From the NCBI RefSeq assembly GCF_024793945.1, contig NZ_JANUSD010000013.1:62001-126000 (forward strand): a stretch of 64,000 bases of DNA. Reading direction: 5' to 3'. This document shows, in pieces, positions 41,362-50,028 of this stretch. Under the pieces are notes generated by a model. That model was not told the DNA's origin. It saw only the letters and a program-made list of their open reading frames with translations, and made no database searches. The DNA is from Emticicia fluvialis. Its GTDB lineage: Bacteria > Bacteroidota > Bacteroidia > Cytophagales > Spirosomataceae. Every line of letters begins with the position of its first letter. The stretch's first letter is position 1. The position numbers and the translations under genes were made by a program.

Positions 41362-43809
41362 ATGAAAAGAATCTTATTCATTCTTATATTTTTTACTACG
41401 GCCCTGCAAGCCCAGCAGGCCTACCTTAAGCTCTGGTACAAGCAACCTGCCAATACCACCTGGACCAAAGCCTTGCCATTAGGCAACGGACGTTTAGGCG
41501 CTATGGTTTATGGTAATGTAAAGACTGAAACTTTTCAGCTGAACGAATCTTCATTCTGGTCGGGTAGCCCCAACCGCAACGATAACCCCGATGCCAAAGC
41601 CGCATTGCCGGGCATCAGAAAATTAATTTTTGAAGGTAAAAATCTGGAAGCACAGGAGTTGGCACAGAAAAGCATCATTGCCAGAAAAAACCACGGGCAG
41701 ATGTTTTTGCCTGTCGGTAATTTGCAACTGGATTTCCCCGACCATGAGAGTTACGATAATTACAAACGAGAACTGGACATTGAACAGGCCATACAAACCA
41801 CCACTTATCAGGCCAACGGAATAAAATATACACGTACTGCATTTATATCTATCCCCGACCAGATAATGGTCATCCGCCTGAATGCCAATAAGCCTAAAAG
41901 CATTTCGTTCCGCTTATCAATGAACAGCCCTTTTAAAACGGCATCAGCAGTTCAGAAAGACGAGTTATCGGTCTGGGGGCTGGGCAAAGACCACGAAGGC
42001 GTAAAAGGCGCGGTAAGGTTTAACACCATTGCCAGAATACTACCCAACGATGGACAAATGAGCAGAAACGATTCAAGCCTGAATGTTGAAAACGCCACGG
42101 CCATTACACTTCTGGTATCTGTTGCCACCAACTTTGTCAATTATCAGGATATAAGCGGTGACGAAAGCAGAAAAGCCAGGGGCTACATGGAAAAAGCAGC
42201 AAAAATACCATACAGCAATTTGTTCAATAACCATATATGCGAGTACCAGCAATTGTTTAGGCGCGTAACATTAGATTTAGGCTCAACAGAAGCAGCAAAA
42301 CTGCCTACCGACGAACGCCTGAAAGCTTTTGCACAAGGTAACGACCCATCTTTGGTGTCGTTGTATTTTCAGTTTGGCCGGTACCTGCTCATATCTTGTT
42401 CACAACCCGGCGGGCAACCCGCAAACTTGCAGGGCATCTGGAATAATCAGGAGAATCCGCCCTGGGACAGCAAGTACACGATTAATATCAACACCGAAAT
42501 GAATTATTGGCCTGCCGAACTCACCAACCTGCCAGAAACGCATGAGCCGCTGTTTGATATGGTGCATGAGTTGTCGGAAACCGGCGCTGAAACTGCTCGC
42601 AGAATGTATGGCGTCAATGGCTGGGTGGCACACCACAATACCGATTTATGGCGTATAAACGGAGCAGTAGACGGGGCTTTCTGGGGTATGTGGCCAATGG
42701 GCGGCGCCTGGCTGAGCCAGCACCTGTGGCAAAGGTATTTATACAGTGGCAACAAAGCATTTCTGCAAAAATATTATCCGGTTCTAAAGGGCGTTGCTAC
42801 TTTCTACCATGATTTTCTGGTTACAGAGCCAACGCATCAATGGTTGGTGGTAACACCCAGTACATCGCCTGAAAACTCGCCTGCCGGTAGGCCCAACTCA
42901 TCTATTACAGCGGGTGCAACTATGGATAACCAACTGGTGTTTGATGTGTTTTCTAACCTTATCAAAGCTGCCGAAATTCTGAAAACAGATGCTGAATTTG
43001 CGGATCAGATTAAAGCCAGACTGAAATTGCTGCCCCCAATGCAGATAGGGCAGTATAATCAGTTGCAGGAATGGCTGGAAGACCTGGACGACCCCAAAGA
43101 CCAGCACCGGCATGTTTCGCATCTGTATGGTCTTTTTCCGTCTAATCAGATTTCGCCCTATCAAAACCCAGCCTTATTTGCTGCCGCACGTAATTCATTA
43201 ATTTACAGGGGCGATGTGTCTACAGGCTGGTCAATGGGCTGGAAAGTAAACTGGTGGGCAAGGCTGCTGGATGGTAATCGCGCCTATAAACTGATAACCG
43301 ACCAGTTGTCGCCCGCCGAAGCGCCCGGCCGGAAAGGAGGTGGTACCTACGACAACCTGTTTGATGCCCACCCGCCGTTTCAGATTGACGGCAACTTTGG
43401 CTGCACCGCCGGTATTGCTGAAATGCTGGTACAAAGCCATGACGGGGCCATTCATTTACTGCCTGCCCTGCCTGACCAATGGACAGAAGGCCGCGTGAGC
43501 GGTTTAAGAACCAGAGGCGGCTTTGAAATTATAAAAATGGCCTGGAAAGACAGCAAAATAACAGAACTGGTTATTAAATCTACCATTGGGGGTAACTGCC
43601 GCCTGCGTGTAGGAAATGCCATGAACCCGGATATAACAATGAGCAAAGCAGAGGGCATAAATCCTAATCTGTTTTTCCAGACGGCTGCTATTAAAGAGCC
43701 ACTCTTATCACCCAAAGCCAAAGTCAATGCCGATTTTATCAGGCAAAAATTTGAGTATGACTTGCCTACTGATGCTGATGAAACGTATGTAATATTATTG
43801 GAGAGGTGA
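41362..43809 (+). CDS. GH95 family alpha-L-fucosidase or related galactosidase
   Basis: An 815-residue exported glycoside hydrolase (signal peptide 1-18, ALQAQQ). The order is an N-terminal beta-sandwich (about 20-260, beginning LWYKQPANTTWTKALPLGNGRLGAMVYG and LNESSFWSGSPNRNDNP), an alpha/alpha barrel and a C-terminal sandwich. Likely active-site segments are TININTEMNYWPAELTNL (substrate Asn residues), VVTPSTSPEN (probable acid Glu) and FQIDGNFGCTAGIAEMLVQS (probable base-activating Asp). GH95 enzymes cleave alpha-1,2-fucose from glycans; some prefer alpha-L-galactose. It stands alone without a SusCD pair. Confidence 0.93.
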   Translation: MKRILFILIFFTTALQAQQAYLKLWYKQPANTTWTKALPLGNGRLGAMVYGNVKTETFQLNESSFWSGSPNRNDNPDAKAALPGIRKLIFEGKNLEAQELAQKSIIARKNHGQMFLPVGNLQLDFPDHESYDNYKRELDIEQAIQTTTYQANGIKYTRTAFISIPDQIMVIRLNANKPKSISFRLSMNSPFKTASAVQKDELSVWGLGKDHEGVKGAVRFNTIARILPNDGQMSRNDSSLNVENATAITLLVSVATNFVNYQDISGDESRKARGYMEKAAKIPYSNLFNNHICEYQQLFRRVTLDLGSTEAAKLPTDERLKAFAQGNDPSLVSLYFQFGRYLLISCSQPGGQPANLQGIWNNQENPPWDSKYTININTEMNYWPAELTNLPETHEPLFDMVHELSETGAETARRMYGVNGWVAHHNTDLWRINGAVDGAFWGMWPMGGAWLSQHLWQRYLYSGNKAFLQKYYPVLKGVATFYHDFLVTEPTHQWLVVTPSTSPENSPAGRPNSSITAGATMDNQLVFDVFSNLIKAAEILKTDAEFADQIKARLKLLPPMQIGQYNQLQEWLEDLDDPKDQHRHVSHLYGLFPSNQISPYQNPALFAAARNSLIYRGDVSTGWSMGWKVNWWARLLDGNRAYKLITDQLSPAEAPGRKGGGTYDNLFDAHPPFQIDGNFGCTAGIAEMLVQSHDGAIHLLPALPDQWTEGRVSGLRTRGGFEIIKMAWKDSKITELVIKSTIGGNCRLRVGNAMNPDITMSKAEGINPNLFFQTAAIKEPLLSPKAKVNADFIRQKFEYDLPTDADETYVILLER

Positions 43810-44034
43810 GTGATATGCCAAGGCGAATATTTGGCTTACTGCAGATTAATCAGCATAAACATAAGCGGCCATATTACAATGAAATGGCTGCTAAAAAGTA
43901 ACGCTATCAATGCCAGAAGGCTAAATAGGTAGCCATGTAAGTAGTACATATCTGCATAACTCAGTATAATCTTATATATATTCTCAAAAAAATACTTTTA
44001 ATGTATTACTGACACTTATTCTTTGCTTTTTGAT

Positions 44035-44042
44035 TACATTTG
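44035..44042 (+). promoter_or_regulatory. -7 promoter box of the ThuA-fusion gene
   Basis: TACATTTG, an exact match 28 bases before the ATG at 44071. The upstream reading frame extension (TTG 44023) crosses this box. Confidence 0.55.
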
Positions 44043-44070
44043 TTGGTCATTCAAATTATTAGAAATTCTA

Positions 44071-47000
44071 ATGAAAAAACAATTCAATCCTATTCTTATT
44101 CTACTATTTCTGCTTGTGAGTGCAAGCTCTTTTGCACAGCAAAAAAAAGTTTTGGTTTTTTCTTTAACAAAAGGTTTTCATCACAACTCCATTAAAGAAG
44201 GTAACCAGTTTTTTCTTGACTTAGGCAAAAAGCAGGGTATTGTGGTAGACACCACAACCGACGCCACTAAGTTTAATGAAGCCAATCTGAAAAACTACAA
44301 TGCTGTTGTGTTTTTAAGTACTACCGGCGACGTGCTGAATCCGGCACAACAGGCCGATTTTGAGCGGTATATTCAGGCCGGTGGCGGGTACTTTGGTATC
44401 CATGCGGCATCAGATACCGAATATAACTGGCCCTGGTACAACGACCTGATGGGAGGGTATTTTGCCAGCCATCCGGGCGGCAGAGTATCAAACGTGCAAA
44501 AAGGTAAAATGATTACGCTCGACAAGACCTTCCCGGCTTCGGCGCATTTCCCTGATACTTTTGAAAAAACCGACGAGTTCTATGATTTCAAATCTTTGAA
44601 AAAAGATATCCTGAAGTTTATTGTAAGGGTAGACGAAAGCAGCTACCAGATGGGTAGAATGGGTGACTTCCACCCGATGGCCTGGTATCATGAGTTTGAC
44701 GGCGGTAAAGCCTTTTACTCAAACTTTGGTCATACACCTGAAACCTTTACCAAAGAGCCATTAATAGCAGAACACTTCTGGCAGGGTTTAAAATGGGTAA
44801 TGGCAAACAAGCTTGACTACTCAAAAGCCCGCTCGGTACGCGCACCGGAAGAAAACCGTTTTGAGCGCATTACATTGGCAAATAACCTGAACGAGCCTAC
44901 CGAGCTGGCCGTGCTACCTAACGGCAAAGTAATTTTTGTAGAGCGCAAAGGAGCCGTAAAAGTATGGAACCCCGCTACCAAAAAAGTGAAAGTGGCAGGC
45001 CAAATGCCGGTTTACACCAAGTTTGAATATGGCCTGATGGGTGTGGGTGCTGACCCTGACTATGAGAAAAACCACTGGATTTACCTGTACTATACACCAG
45101 ACGAAACCCGCGAGGCAACGAAAGATAATTTCCTGTCAAGATTTGTGTATGACGACAAGAAAGACACCGTGGTGATGTCGTCAGAAAAAGTGTTGTTGCG
45201 TGTGTTTGTCAAACGCGATGAGTGTTGCCACACAGGTGGTTCAATAGACTGGGACGGTAAAGGAAATCTTTTCCTTTCAACCGGCGACGACACCAACCCG
45301 TTTGCTTCAGAAGGTTATGCACCTATTGACTTTCAACCGGGTCGTGAAGGATGGGACGCCCTTCGTTCATCGGGTAATACCAACGATTTGCGCGGTAAAG
45401 TACTAAGAATAAAACCGGAAGACAACGGCACCTACAGTATTCCTGAAGGCAACCTGTATCCGGTAGGAACCGACAAAACCCGCCCTGAAATATATGCAAT
45501 GGGTATGCGTAACCCATACAGAATTGCGGTTGATAAACGCAACGGCTATTTATATTGGGGCGATGTAGGCCCTGATGCCGGTAAAACTAACGACAAACGC
45601 GGCCCTGAGGGTATTGTAGAGTTTAATCAGGCGCGTAAACCGGGCTTTTTCGGCTGGCCTATTTTTACGGGCGACAACTTTGCTTACAACCACTATAATT
45701 TTGCAACCAAAGAGTCAGGTCCTAAATATGATGCAGCTAAGCCTATCAACGATTCGCCCAATAACACAGGTCTGAAAGAACTGATGCCTGCCACAAAAGC
45801 CTGGATTTACTATGGCTATGGCCCATCAAGACAATATCCTGAGTTTGGTAAGGGTGGTTGCAACCCAATGGCAGGGCCGGTGTATTATTCAGACGATTAT
45901 ACAAAAAATCCGAAACGTTTCCCGAGTTACTTTGATGGCAAGTTCTTTGCCTATGAGTGGATGCGCGACTGGATTTACCTGATAAGCATGGATAAAGACG
46001 GCAACTATCAGGGTATGGAAAGATTTATGCCTAATACCCGTTTTTATCACCCGATGGACATGGCTTTCTCAAAAGATGGCCGTCTGTTTGTGTTAGACTA
46101 CGGTATGAACTGGTTTGCCCAGAACGAAGAAGCCACCCTGTCGGTAATAGAGTATAACCCCGGTAACAGAAAACCGGTTATTACCATGGCAGCCGATAAA
46201 AAGGCCGGTGCAGCCCCCTTAACAGTGGCGTTTTCATCAGCCGGAACAATGGACTACGATAAAGATGCGCTGAAATACGCCTGGAATTTCGGCAAGGGTT
46301 TACCTGTAAGCACACAGGCTAACCCGAAGTTTACTTTCACCAAACCAGGTGAATACAACGTGGTATTGACCGTAACTGATGCCGCCGGAAACAAATCGTC
46401 GCAAACTACGATTGTAAAAGTAGGAAATGCCGAACCGACAGTAAACATTTCAATAAAGGGTAATAAGACGTTCTTCTTCGATAACGAAAAAATTGCTTAC
46501 GACGTAAAAGTAACCGATAAAGAAGACGGTACCCTAAGCAAAGGTATTGACCCTGAAGATGTAGTGGTAAACATCAATTATCTGGAAGGCTACGACAAAA
46601 CCATGCTTGAACAAGGCCACAAGGAAAATGTGAACTTTGCAGCAGGTAAACGTCTGATTGACCTGAGCGACTGTAAGGCTTGTCACTCGGTAGATAAAAA
46701 ATCAATCGGGCCTGCTTATATAGATGTAGCCAAGAAGTACCGTCGCGGACAAACGGCTATCAACCAACTGGCTGAAAAGGTTATTAAAGGTGGCGGCGGT
46801 GTATGGGGCGAACAAGCCATGGCTGCTCACCCGCAATTATCAATATCTGATGCCAGAGACATGGTTGACTACATCTTGTCTTTGAACGACACCAGAAAAA
46901 CCTCGCAGCCTGTAACAGGTACTTATGAAGGCGCGGCTCATAAAGGCAAAAAAGAAGGTGCGTATATCATTCAGGCTACTTATACCGACAAAGGCGGCAA

Positions 47001-47427
47001 AGTAATAGGCCCTCTGACAACCAGCAGATCTTTAGCTTTGCGTAGCCCTAAAATGAAGGCTGTTACTTATGATGACGCAAAAGCCGTATCGAAATTTGCA
47101 GTAGAACAATTAGGTGGCGATGTAGCCGTGGCGAACGAAAACGACAGCTACCTGGTTTTCAAAGGTATTGACCTGACGGGCATTAAAACCATTGTGGTAG
47201 GGGCAATATCGCAGAAAGGCACAACCGTAGGTGGTACCCTGGAAGTAAGACTGGGCTCACCGACCGGAACAGTGGTAGGCACCGGCGAAGTGCAGGAAGC
47301 AAGTATGGCTCCTGTTAAAGTAAAGGTAAACACAGCCGGCGAGCAGGATATTTATTTTGTATTCAAGAATCCGAAAGCTGAAGGCAAACCATTGTTTGCT
47401 GTAAACACCATTGAGTTTCAGAACTGA
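44071..47427 (+). CDS. ThuA - PQQ sugar dehydrogenase - PKD - cytochrome c fusion protein
   Basis: A 1118-residue exported protein (signal peptide 1-22, SSFAQQ). Domains in order: ThuA, a glutamine-amidotransferase-like fold (about 25-240, with HHNSIKEG and GGYFGIHAASDTEYNWPW); a glucose/sorbosone-dehydrogenase beta-propeller (about 260-700, LPNGKVIFVERKGAVKVW, GVGADPDYEKNHWIYLYYT, GGSIDWDGKGNLFLSTGDDTNPF, AMGMRNPYRIAVD); a PKD domain (about 710-790); a c-type cytochrome with the haem motif CKACH (about 870) and an axial Met later; and a C-terminal carbohydrate-binding-like domain (about 970-1118). The oxidised sugar's electrons could pass to the tethered haem. This fusion is known in Bacteroidota; the physiological substrate is not known. 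Confidence 0.92.
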   Translation: MKKQFNPILILLFLLVSASSFAQQKKVLVFSLTKGFHHNSIKEGNQFFLDLGKKQGIVVDTTTDATKFNEANLKNYNAVVFLSTTGDVLNPAQQADFERYIQAGGGYFGIHAASDTEYNWPWYNDLMGGYFASHPGGRVSNVQKGKMITLDKTFPASAHFPDTFEKTDEFYDFKSLKKDILKFIVRVDESSYQMGRMGDFHPMAWYHEFDGGKAFYSNFGHTPETFTKEPLIAEHFWQGLKWVMANKLDYSKARSVRAPEENRFERITLANNLNEPTELAVLPNGKVIFVERKGAVKVWNPATKKVKVAGQMPVYTKFEYGLMGVGADPDYEKNHWIYLYYTPDETREATKDNFLSRFVYDDKKDTVVMSSEKVLLRVFVKRDECCHTGGSIDWDGKGNLFLSTGDDTNPFASEGYAPIDFQPGREGWDALRSSGNTNDLRGKVLRIKPEDNGTYSIPEGNLYPVGTDKTRPEIYAMGMRNPYRIAVDKRNGYLYWGDVGPDAGKTNDKRGPEGIVEFNQARKPGFFGWPIFTGDNFAYNHYNFATKESGPKYDAAKPINDSPNNTGLKELMPATKAWIYYGYGPSRQYPEFGKGGCNPMAGPVYYSDDYTKNPKRFPSYFDGKFFAYEWMRDWIYLISMDKDGNYQGMERFMPNTRFYHPMDMAFSKDGRLFVLDYGMNWFAQNEEATLSVIEYNPGNRKPVITMAADKKAGAAPLTVAFSSAGTMDYDKDALKYAWNFGKGLPVSTQANPKFTFTKPGEYNVVLTVTDAAGNKSSQTTIVKVGNAEPTVNISIKGNKTFFFDNEKIAYDVKVTDKEDGTLSKGIDPEDVVVNINYLEGYDKTMLEQGHKENVNFAAGKRLIDLSDCKACHSVDKKSIGPAYIDVAKKYRRGQTAINQLAEKVIKGGGGVWGEQAMAAHPQLSISDARDMVDYILSLNDTRKTSQPVTGTYEGAAHKGKKEGAYIIQATYTDKGGKVIGPLTTSRSLALRSPKMKAVTYDDAKAVSKFAVEQLGGDVAVANENDSYLVFKGIDLTGIKTIVVGAISQKGTTVGGTLEVRLGSPTGTVVGTGEVQEASMAPVKVKVNTAGEQDIYFVFKNPKAEGKPLFAVNTIEFQN

Positions 47428-47446
47428 TTGATGGCTGAAAGATAAT

Positions 47447-47484
47447 AAAAAGCGTACTTATGGCTTGCCGTAAGTACGCTTTTT
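47447..47484. terminator. Bidirectional terminator between ThuA-fusion and CotH genes
   Basis: The stem AAAAAGCGTACTTA (47447-47460) with TAAGTACGCTTTTT (47471-47484) has A runs on the left and T runs on the right, so it works for both convergent genes. Confidence 0.85.
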
Positions 47485-47499
47485 GTTTGAATTTTACAT

Positions 47500-48924
47500 T
47501 TACAGAATACCTTTTACCTGACTTCTTAAAGATTTAGTTGCGTAATCCCATATAATAAATGTGGTCGTTTTCTTCTTTACTTCTACTTCAATACCTTTAT
47601 TATGAGTTTTATCGGCCTCAATAATGAATGGTTCAATTTGCTTTGCCCAGATATCTAGCTGCGAAAGTAGTTTATCGTTTTTAACGAAATTACTGATGAA
47701 ATGGCTTTTTAAAGTATTATACTCCTGATCAAAACTTACCCACGTAGCTGCCAGTTTTTCACAAGCGGCAGAAAGCTGCATTTTGCCGATACTGGTTTTA
47801 AAGGGCAGGCAACCGTTAGATATACCTCCCCATTTATCAACCATGCCTGTGTAGTCGTTCGAGTTCAGGATTATATGTTCAAAAGTGCCATCCATATCCC
47901 AAGGAATAAGGTGCATTTTCTTATTTTTCTTGTCTTCAAACCAATAATAATTATGGTTTTCACAAGAGTTTACGGTTTCATCTTTACAATACCAGTGAAA
48001 AGGCCCATCGTCATGTCTGATTGCTCTATCTACCACCACGTATGACATTATCTCATCAATTTTCATGTATTTTTTTACCACGTCTTTACTATTTGCCGGG
48101 GTAGAGGCAGCTAGTGCCTGGCCGAATTCTTTTATTAAATTAATATTCTGCTCTTCTTCATTGGTTTTTAAGGCTTCAATAAAGGCTTTATCAGATTGAA
48201 CATCGCCGTTGGGTTTCACCGGCCACACTTCCTTATATACATTGCCTTTTCCTTCCTTATAAAAATACTCAGCAAAACGATTGTCAATTTCTTCGGTAAG
48301 ACCATATAAACCGGAATATTTTTTATTAATAATTAATCTGGCGTGAACCGAGCGGGGGGCAGGAACACCCATTTCGGCAAAAAGCCAATAGGAAAGGCGT
48401 TCACGAAGCTGCGATTTATCATAGTTTTGCGAATGGAACTGAAGTTTGTTCAAATCAAAAAAGCGTTCTTTGCGGTCATTCCAATTGATTTTTACTTGCA
48501 TGCTGAGCTTTTCACAAATTTTCCATCCACTGGGGTACCCCCAATCAGGGTCTGACAAACAGCCTGCAAAAGCCCCGATTGAACCTTTGTAACGCACACC
48601 GACCGGGCTGATGGTGTCACCTTCAAATATCAAAGCGGCTTCTACGTATTCTTCTGCGGCGGGATTGGCATCTATTTTTGCCAGGTCTTCCGGTTTAATC
48701 ATCAACTCATAAGTCCTTACTTTTTCCTGATTGTAGACATAATCAGATTTCTGTCTCAGATAATTCTCATTGCCTCTGGGTTTTATATTGGGTAGGTCGT
48801 AGTTGGGAAGATTAGATTTTATTGGAGTAGGCATATCCTCTTTTGAGCAGGAAACAATTATTATTACACCCAAAATGGCGAGTGCCAATAATTTGTAAAG
48901 CTTTTTTAGTCGAAGTACAGCCAT
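47500..48924 (-). CDS. CotH-kinase-family lipoprotein
   Basis: A 474-residue protein from the ATG at 48924. The signal ends in the lipobox IIIVSC (about 26). The rest matches the CotH family: YELMIKPEDLAKIDANPAAEEYVEAALIFEGD, VRYKGSIGAFAG, NKLQFHSQNYDKSQLRERLSYWLFAEMGVPAPRSVHARLIIN, YSGLYGLTEEIDNRFAEYF, then DRAIRHDDGPFHWYCKD and MHLIPWDMDGTFEH. CotH proteins have an atypical kinase fold; some phosphorylate spore-coat proteins, while these secreted bacterial ones have unknown targets. It is monocistronic. Confidence 0.88.
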   Translation of the reverse strand: MAVLRLKKLYKLLALAILGVIIIVSCSKEDMPTPIKSNLPNYDLPNIKPRGNENYLRQKSDYVYNQEKVRTYELMIKPEDLAKIDANPAAEEYVEAALIFEGDTISPVGVRYKGSIGAFAGCLSDPDWGYPSGWKICEKLSMQVKINWNDRKERFFDLNKLQFHSQNYDKSQLRERLSYWLFAEMGVPAPRSVHARLIINKKYSGLYGLTEEIDNRFAEYFYKEGKGNVYKEVWPVKPNGDVQSDKAFIEALKTNEEEQNINLIKEFGQALAASTPANSKDVVKKYMKIDEIMSYVVVDRAIRHDDGPFHWYCKDETVNSCENHNYYWFEDKKNKKMHLIPWDMDGTFEHIILNSNDYTGMVDKWGGISNGCLPFKTSIGKMQLSAACEKLAATWVSFDQEYNTLKSHFISNFVKNDKLLSQLDIWAKQIEPFIIEADKTHNKGIEVEVKKKTTTFIIWDYATKSLRSQVKGIL

Positions 48925-49134
48925 TGATTGGTAGGGTTTTATTATGAAAATAAATAACCGGGCAAAACAGAGCATCTGTTTTTATGAACTCAGTGCTTTT
49001 ATTAGCTTAAACGTTGAAGTGTTCGCTCAGTCTTTTGTAGATACAAAAGAGGTTTCGGTAATAGTATTCTTAGCAAGATATAATATTTTCACAATAAATA
49101 CATACAAATTGGCTTGAATCTCTATGCTTACCTT

Positions 49135-49935
49135 TTAAGGTTTCCCCCCAAGCCTCTGCTTTATTTCCTCAATTCCTCTGGTAAGGCCACTCATCTGCTG
49201 AAACAGATTGTTCAGCGAGTATTCGTCAGGGGCATATTCTTTTGTGCTGATGTAGCACTTAAATTCCCATAGCTCCAGTATGCTCTCCAGTGGTATTTCG
49301 TAGGGGCTATACATTTTGTTGTCAGATACCATCAGTAAAACGCCTTCCTGCTTTTTTATATATACGCGCTTATACGCAATGCCAGAGGTAGCCACTACCA
49401 CATACGTGCGGCCGTCTTTTACATCACTCATACGTTCTATGAATCGCCCGATAATGATAGATTCATCGGGGATAGGCAGCATCGAATCGCCGGTAAGCGG
49501 AAACCCCCTATGTGTACCGTTACCTATAAATGGCAGAGCTGCCTTGGGGAGTGTTTCTATAAATTCGGGGTCGGCATAACCGCTCAGATACCCTGCCGAG
49601 GCTTTTACCGGCACCACTTCTATGCTTTCAAACTTGCCATCATCCTTAATCAGAATCGGAAACAACAATCGGTTTTCGCCTACGTGCATCAGCCCTTTCA
49701 AATCAACCTTGCTTAAGTCAGACTTCACCAGGGCATCAAGCGCCAGATGAAAATAAGAAGAAATAGCCACAAGTGTATCAATAGGTATTGCCCTTGTACC
49801 CTGTTCATAATTGGCATAGCGGGTGCTCGGAATGGCCAGCGCATCGGCCAGTTGCTCTTGTGTGAGCCCTTTGCTTAACCGCATTAATTTGATGTTACGC
49901 GCAATTTTTATCTGACTAACTAATTGATTTTCCAT
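49135..49935 (-). CDS. LexA-like XRE/S24 repressor divergent from dinB
   Basis: A 266-residue regulator. The N-terminal HTH_XRE domain (about 8-65) contains LSKGLTQEQLADALAIPSTRYANYEQGTRAIP. The C-terminal S24 peptidase-like domain contains the probable self-cleavage bond Ala114-Gly115 (VKASAGYLSGY), the catalytic Ser151 (GDSMLP) and Lys189 (IAYKR). This is the LexA/UmuD/CI autocleavage layout. It lies divergent from dinB-dnaE2 with 93 bases between start codons, and probably represses that pair and itself until DNA damage. It is not the canonical LexA DNA-binding domain. Confidence 0.88.
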   Translation of the reverse strand: MENQLVSQIKIARNIKLMRLSKGLTQEQLADALAIPSTRYANYEQGTRAIPIDTLVAISSYFHLALDALVKSDLSKVDLKGLMHVGENRLLFPILIKDDGKFESIEVVPVKASAGYLSGYADPEFIETLPKAALPFIGNGTHRGFPLTGDSMLPIPDESIIIGRFIERMSDVKDGRTYVVVATSGIAYKRVYIKKQEGVLLMVSDNKMYSPYEIPLESILELWEFKCYISTKEYAPDEYSLNNLFQQMSGLTRGIEEIKQRLGGKP

Positions 49936-49939
49936 AATC

Positions 49940-49979
49940 TACACAATTTGTATAGACAATATTACACAAAATGATTATA
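49940..49979. promoter_or_regulatory. Putative S24-repressor operator between divergent repressor and dinB genes
   Basis: Two related sites: TACACAATTTGTATA (49940-49954), nearly palindromic around its centre T, and TACACAAAATGATTATA (49963-49979). Both share TACACAA and TATA. They lie between the divergent start codons, close to the repressor start. They are candidate operators; the second one is less symmetric. Confidence 0.5.
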
Positions 49980-50017
49980 CTTTTATCGCAGAATCCCTGT
50001 AAAATTTTTCCACATTA

Positions 50018-50025
50018 TAATTTTG
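50018..50025 (+). promoter_or_regulatory. -7 promoter box of dinB-dnaE2, abutting the start codon
   Basis: TAATTTTG ends three bases before the ATG at 50029, so the mRNA is probably leaderless. The TTG at 50023 that appears as a start codon is part of this box. CTG stands 18 bases upstream instead of TTG. Confidence 0.55.
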
Positions 50026-50028
50026 TAT

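Noticed and set aside
43863..43896. AGCGGCCAT/ATGGCTGCT hairpin after the GH95 gene as a terminator.
   Set aside because: The pairing is imperfect and no T run follows.
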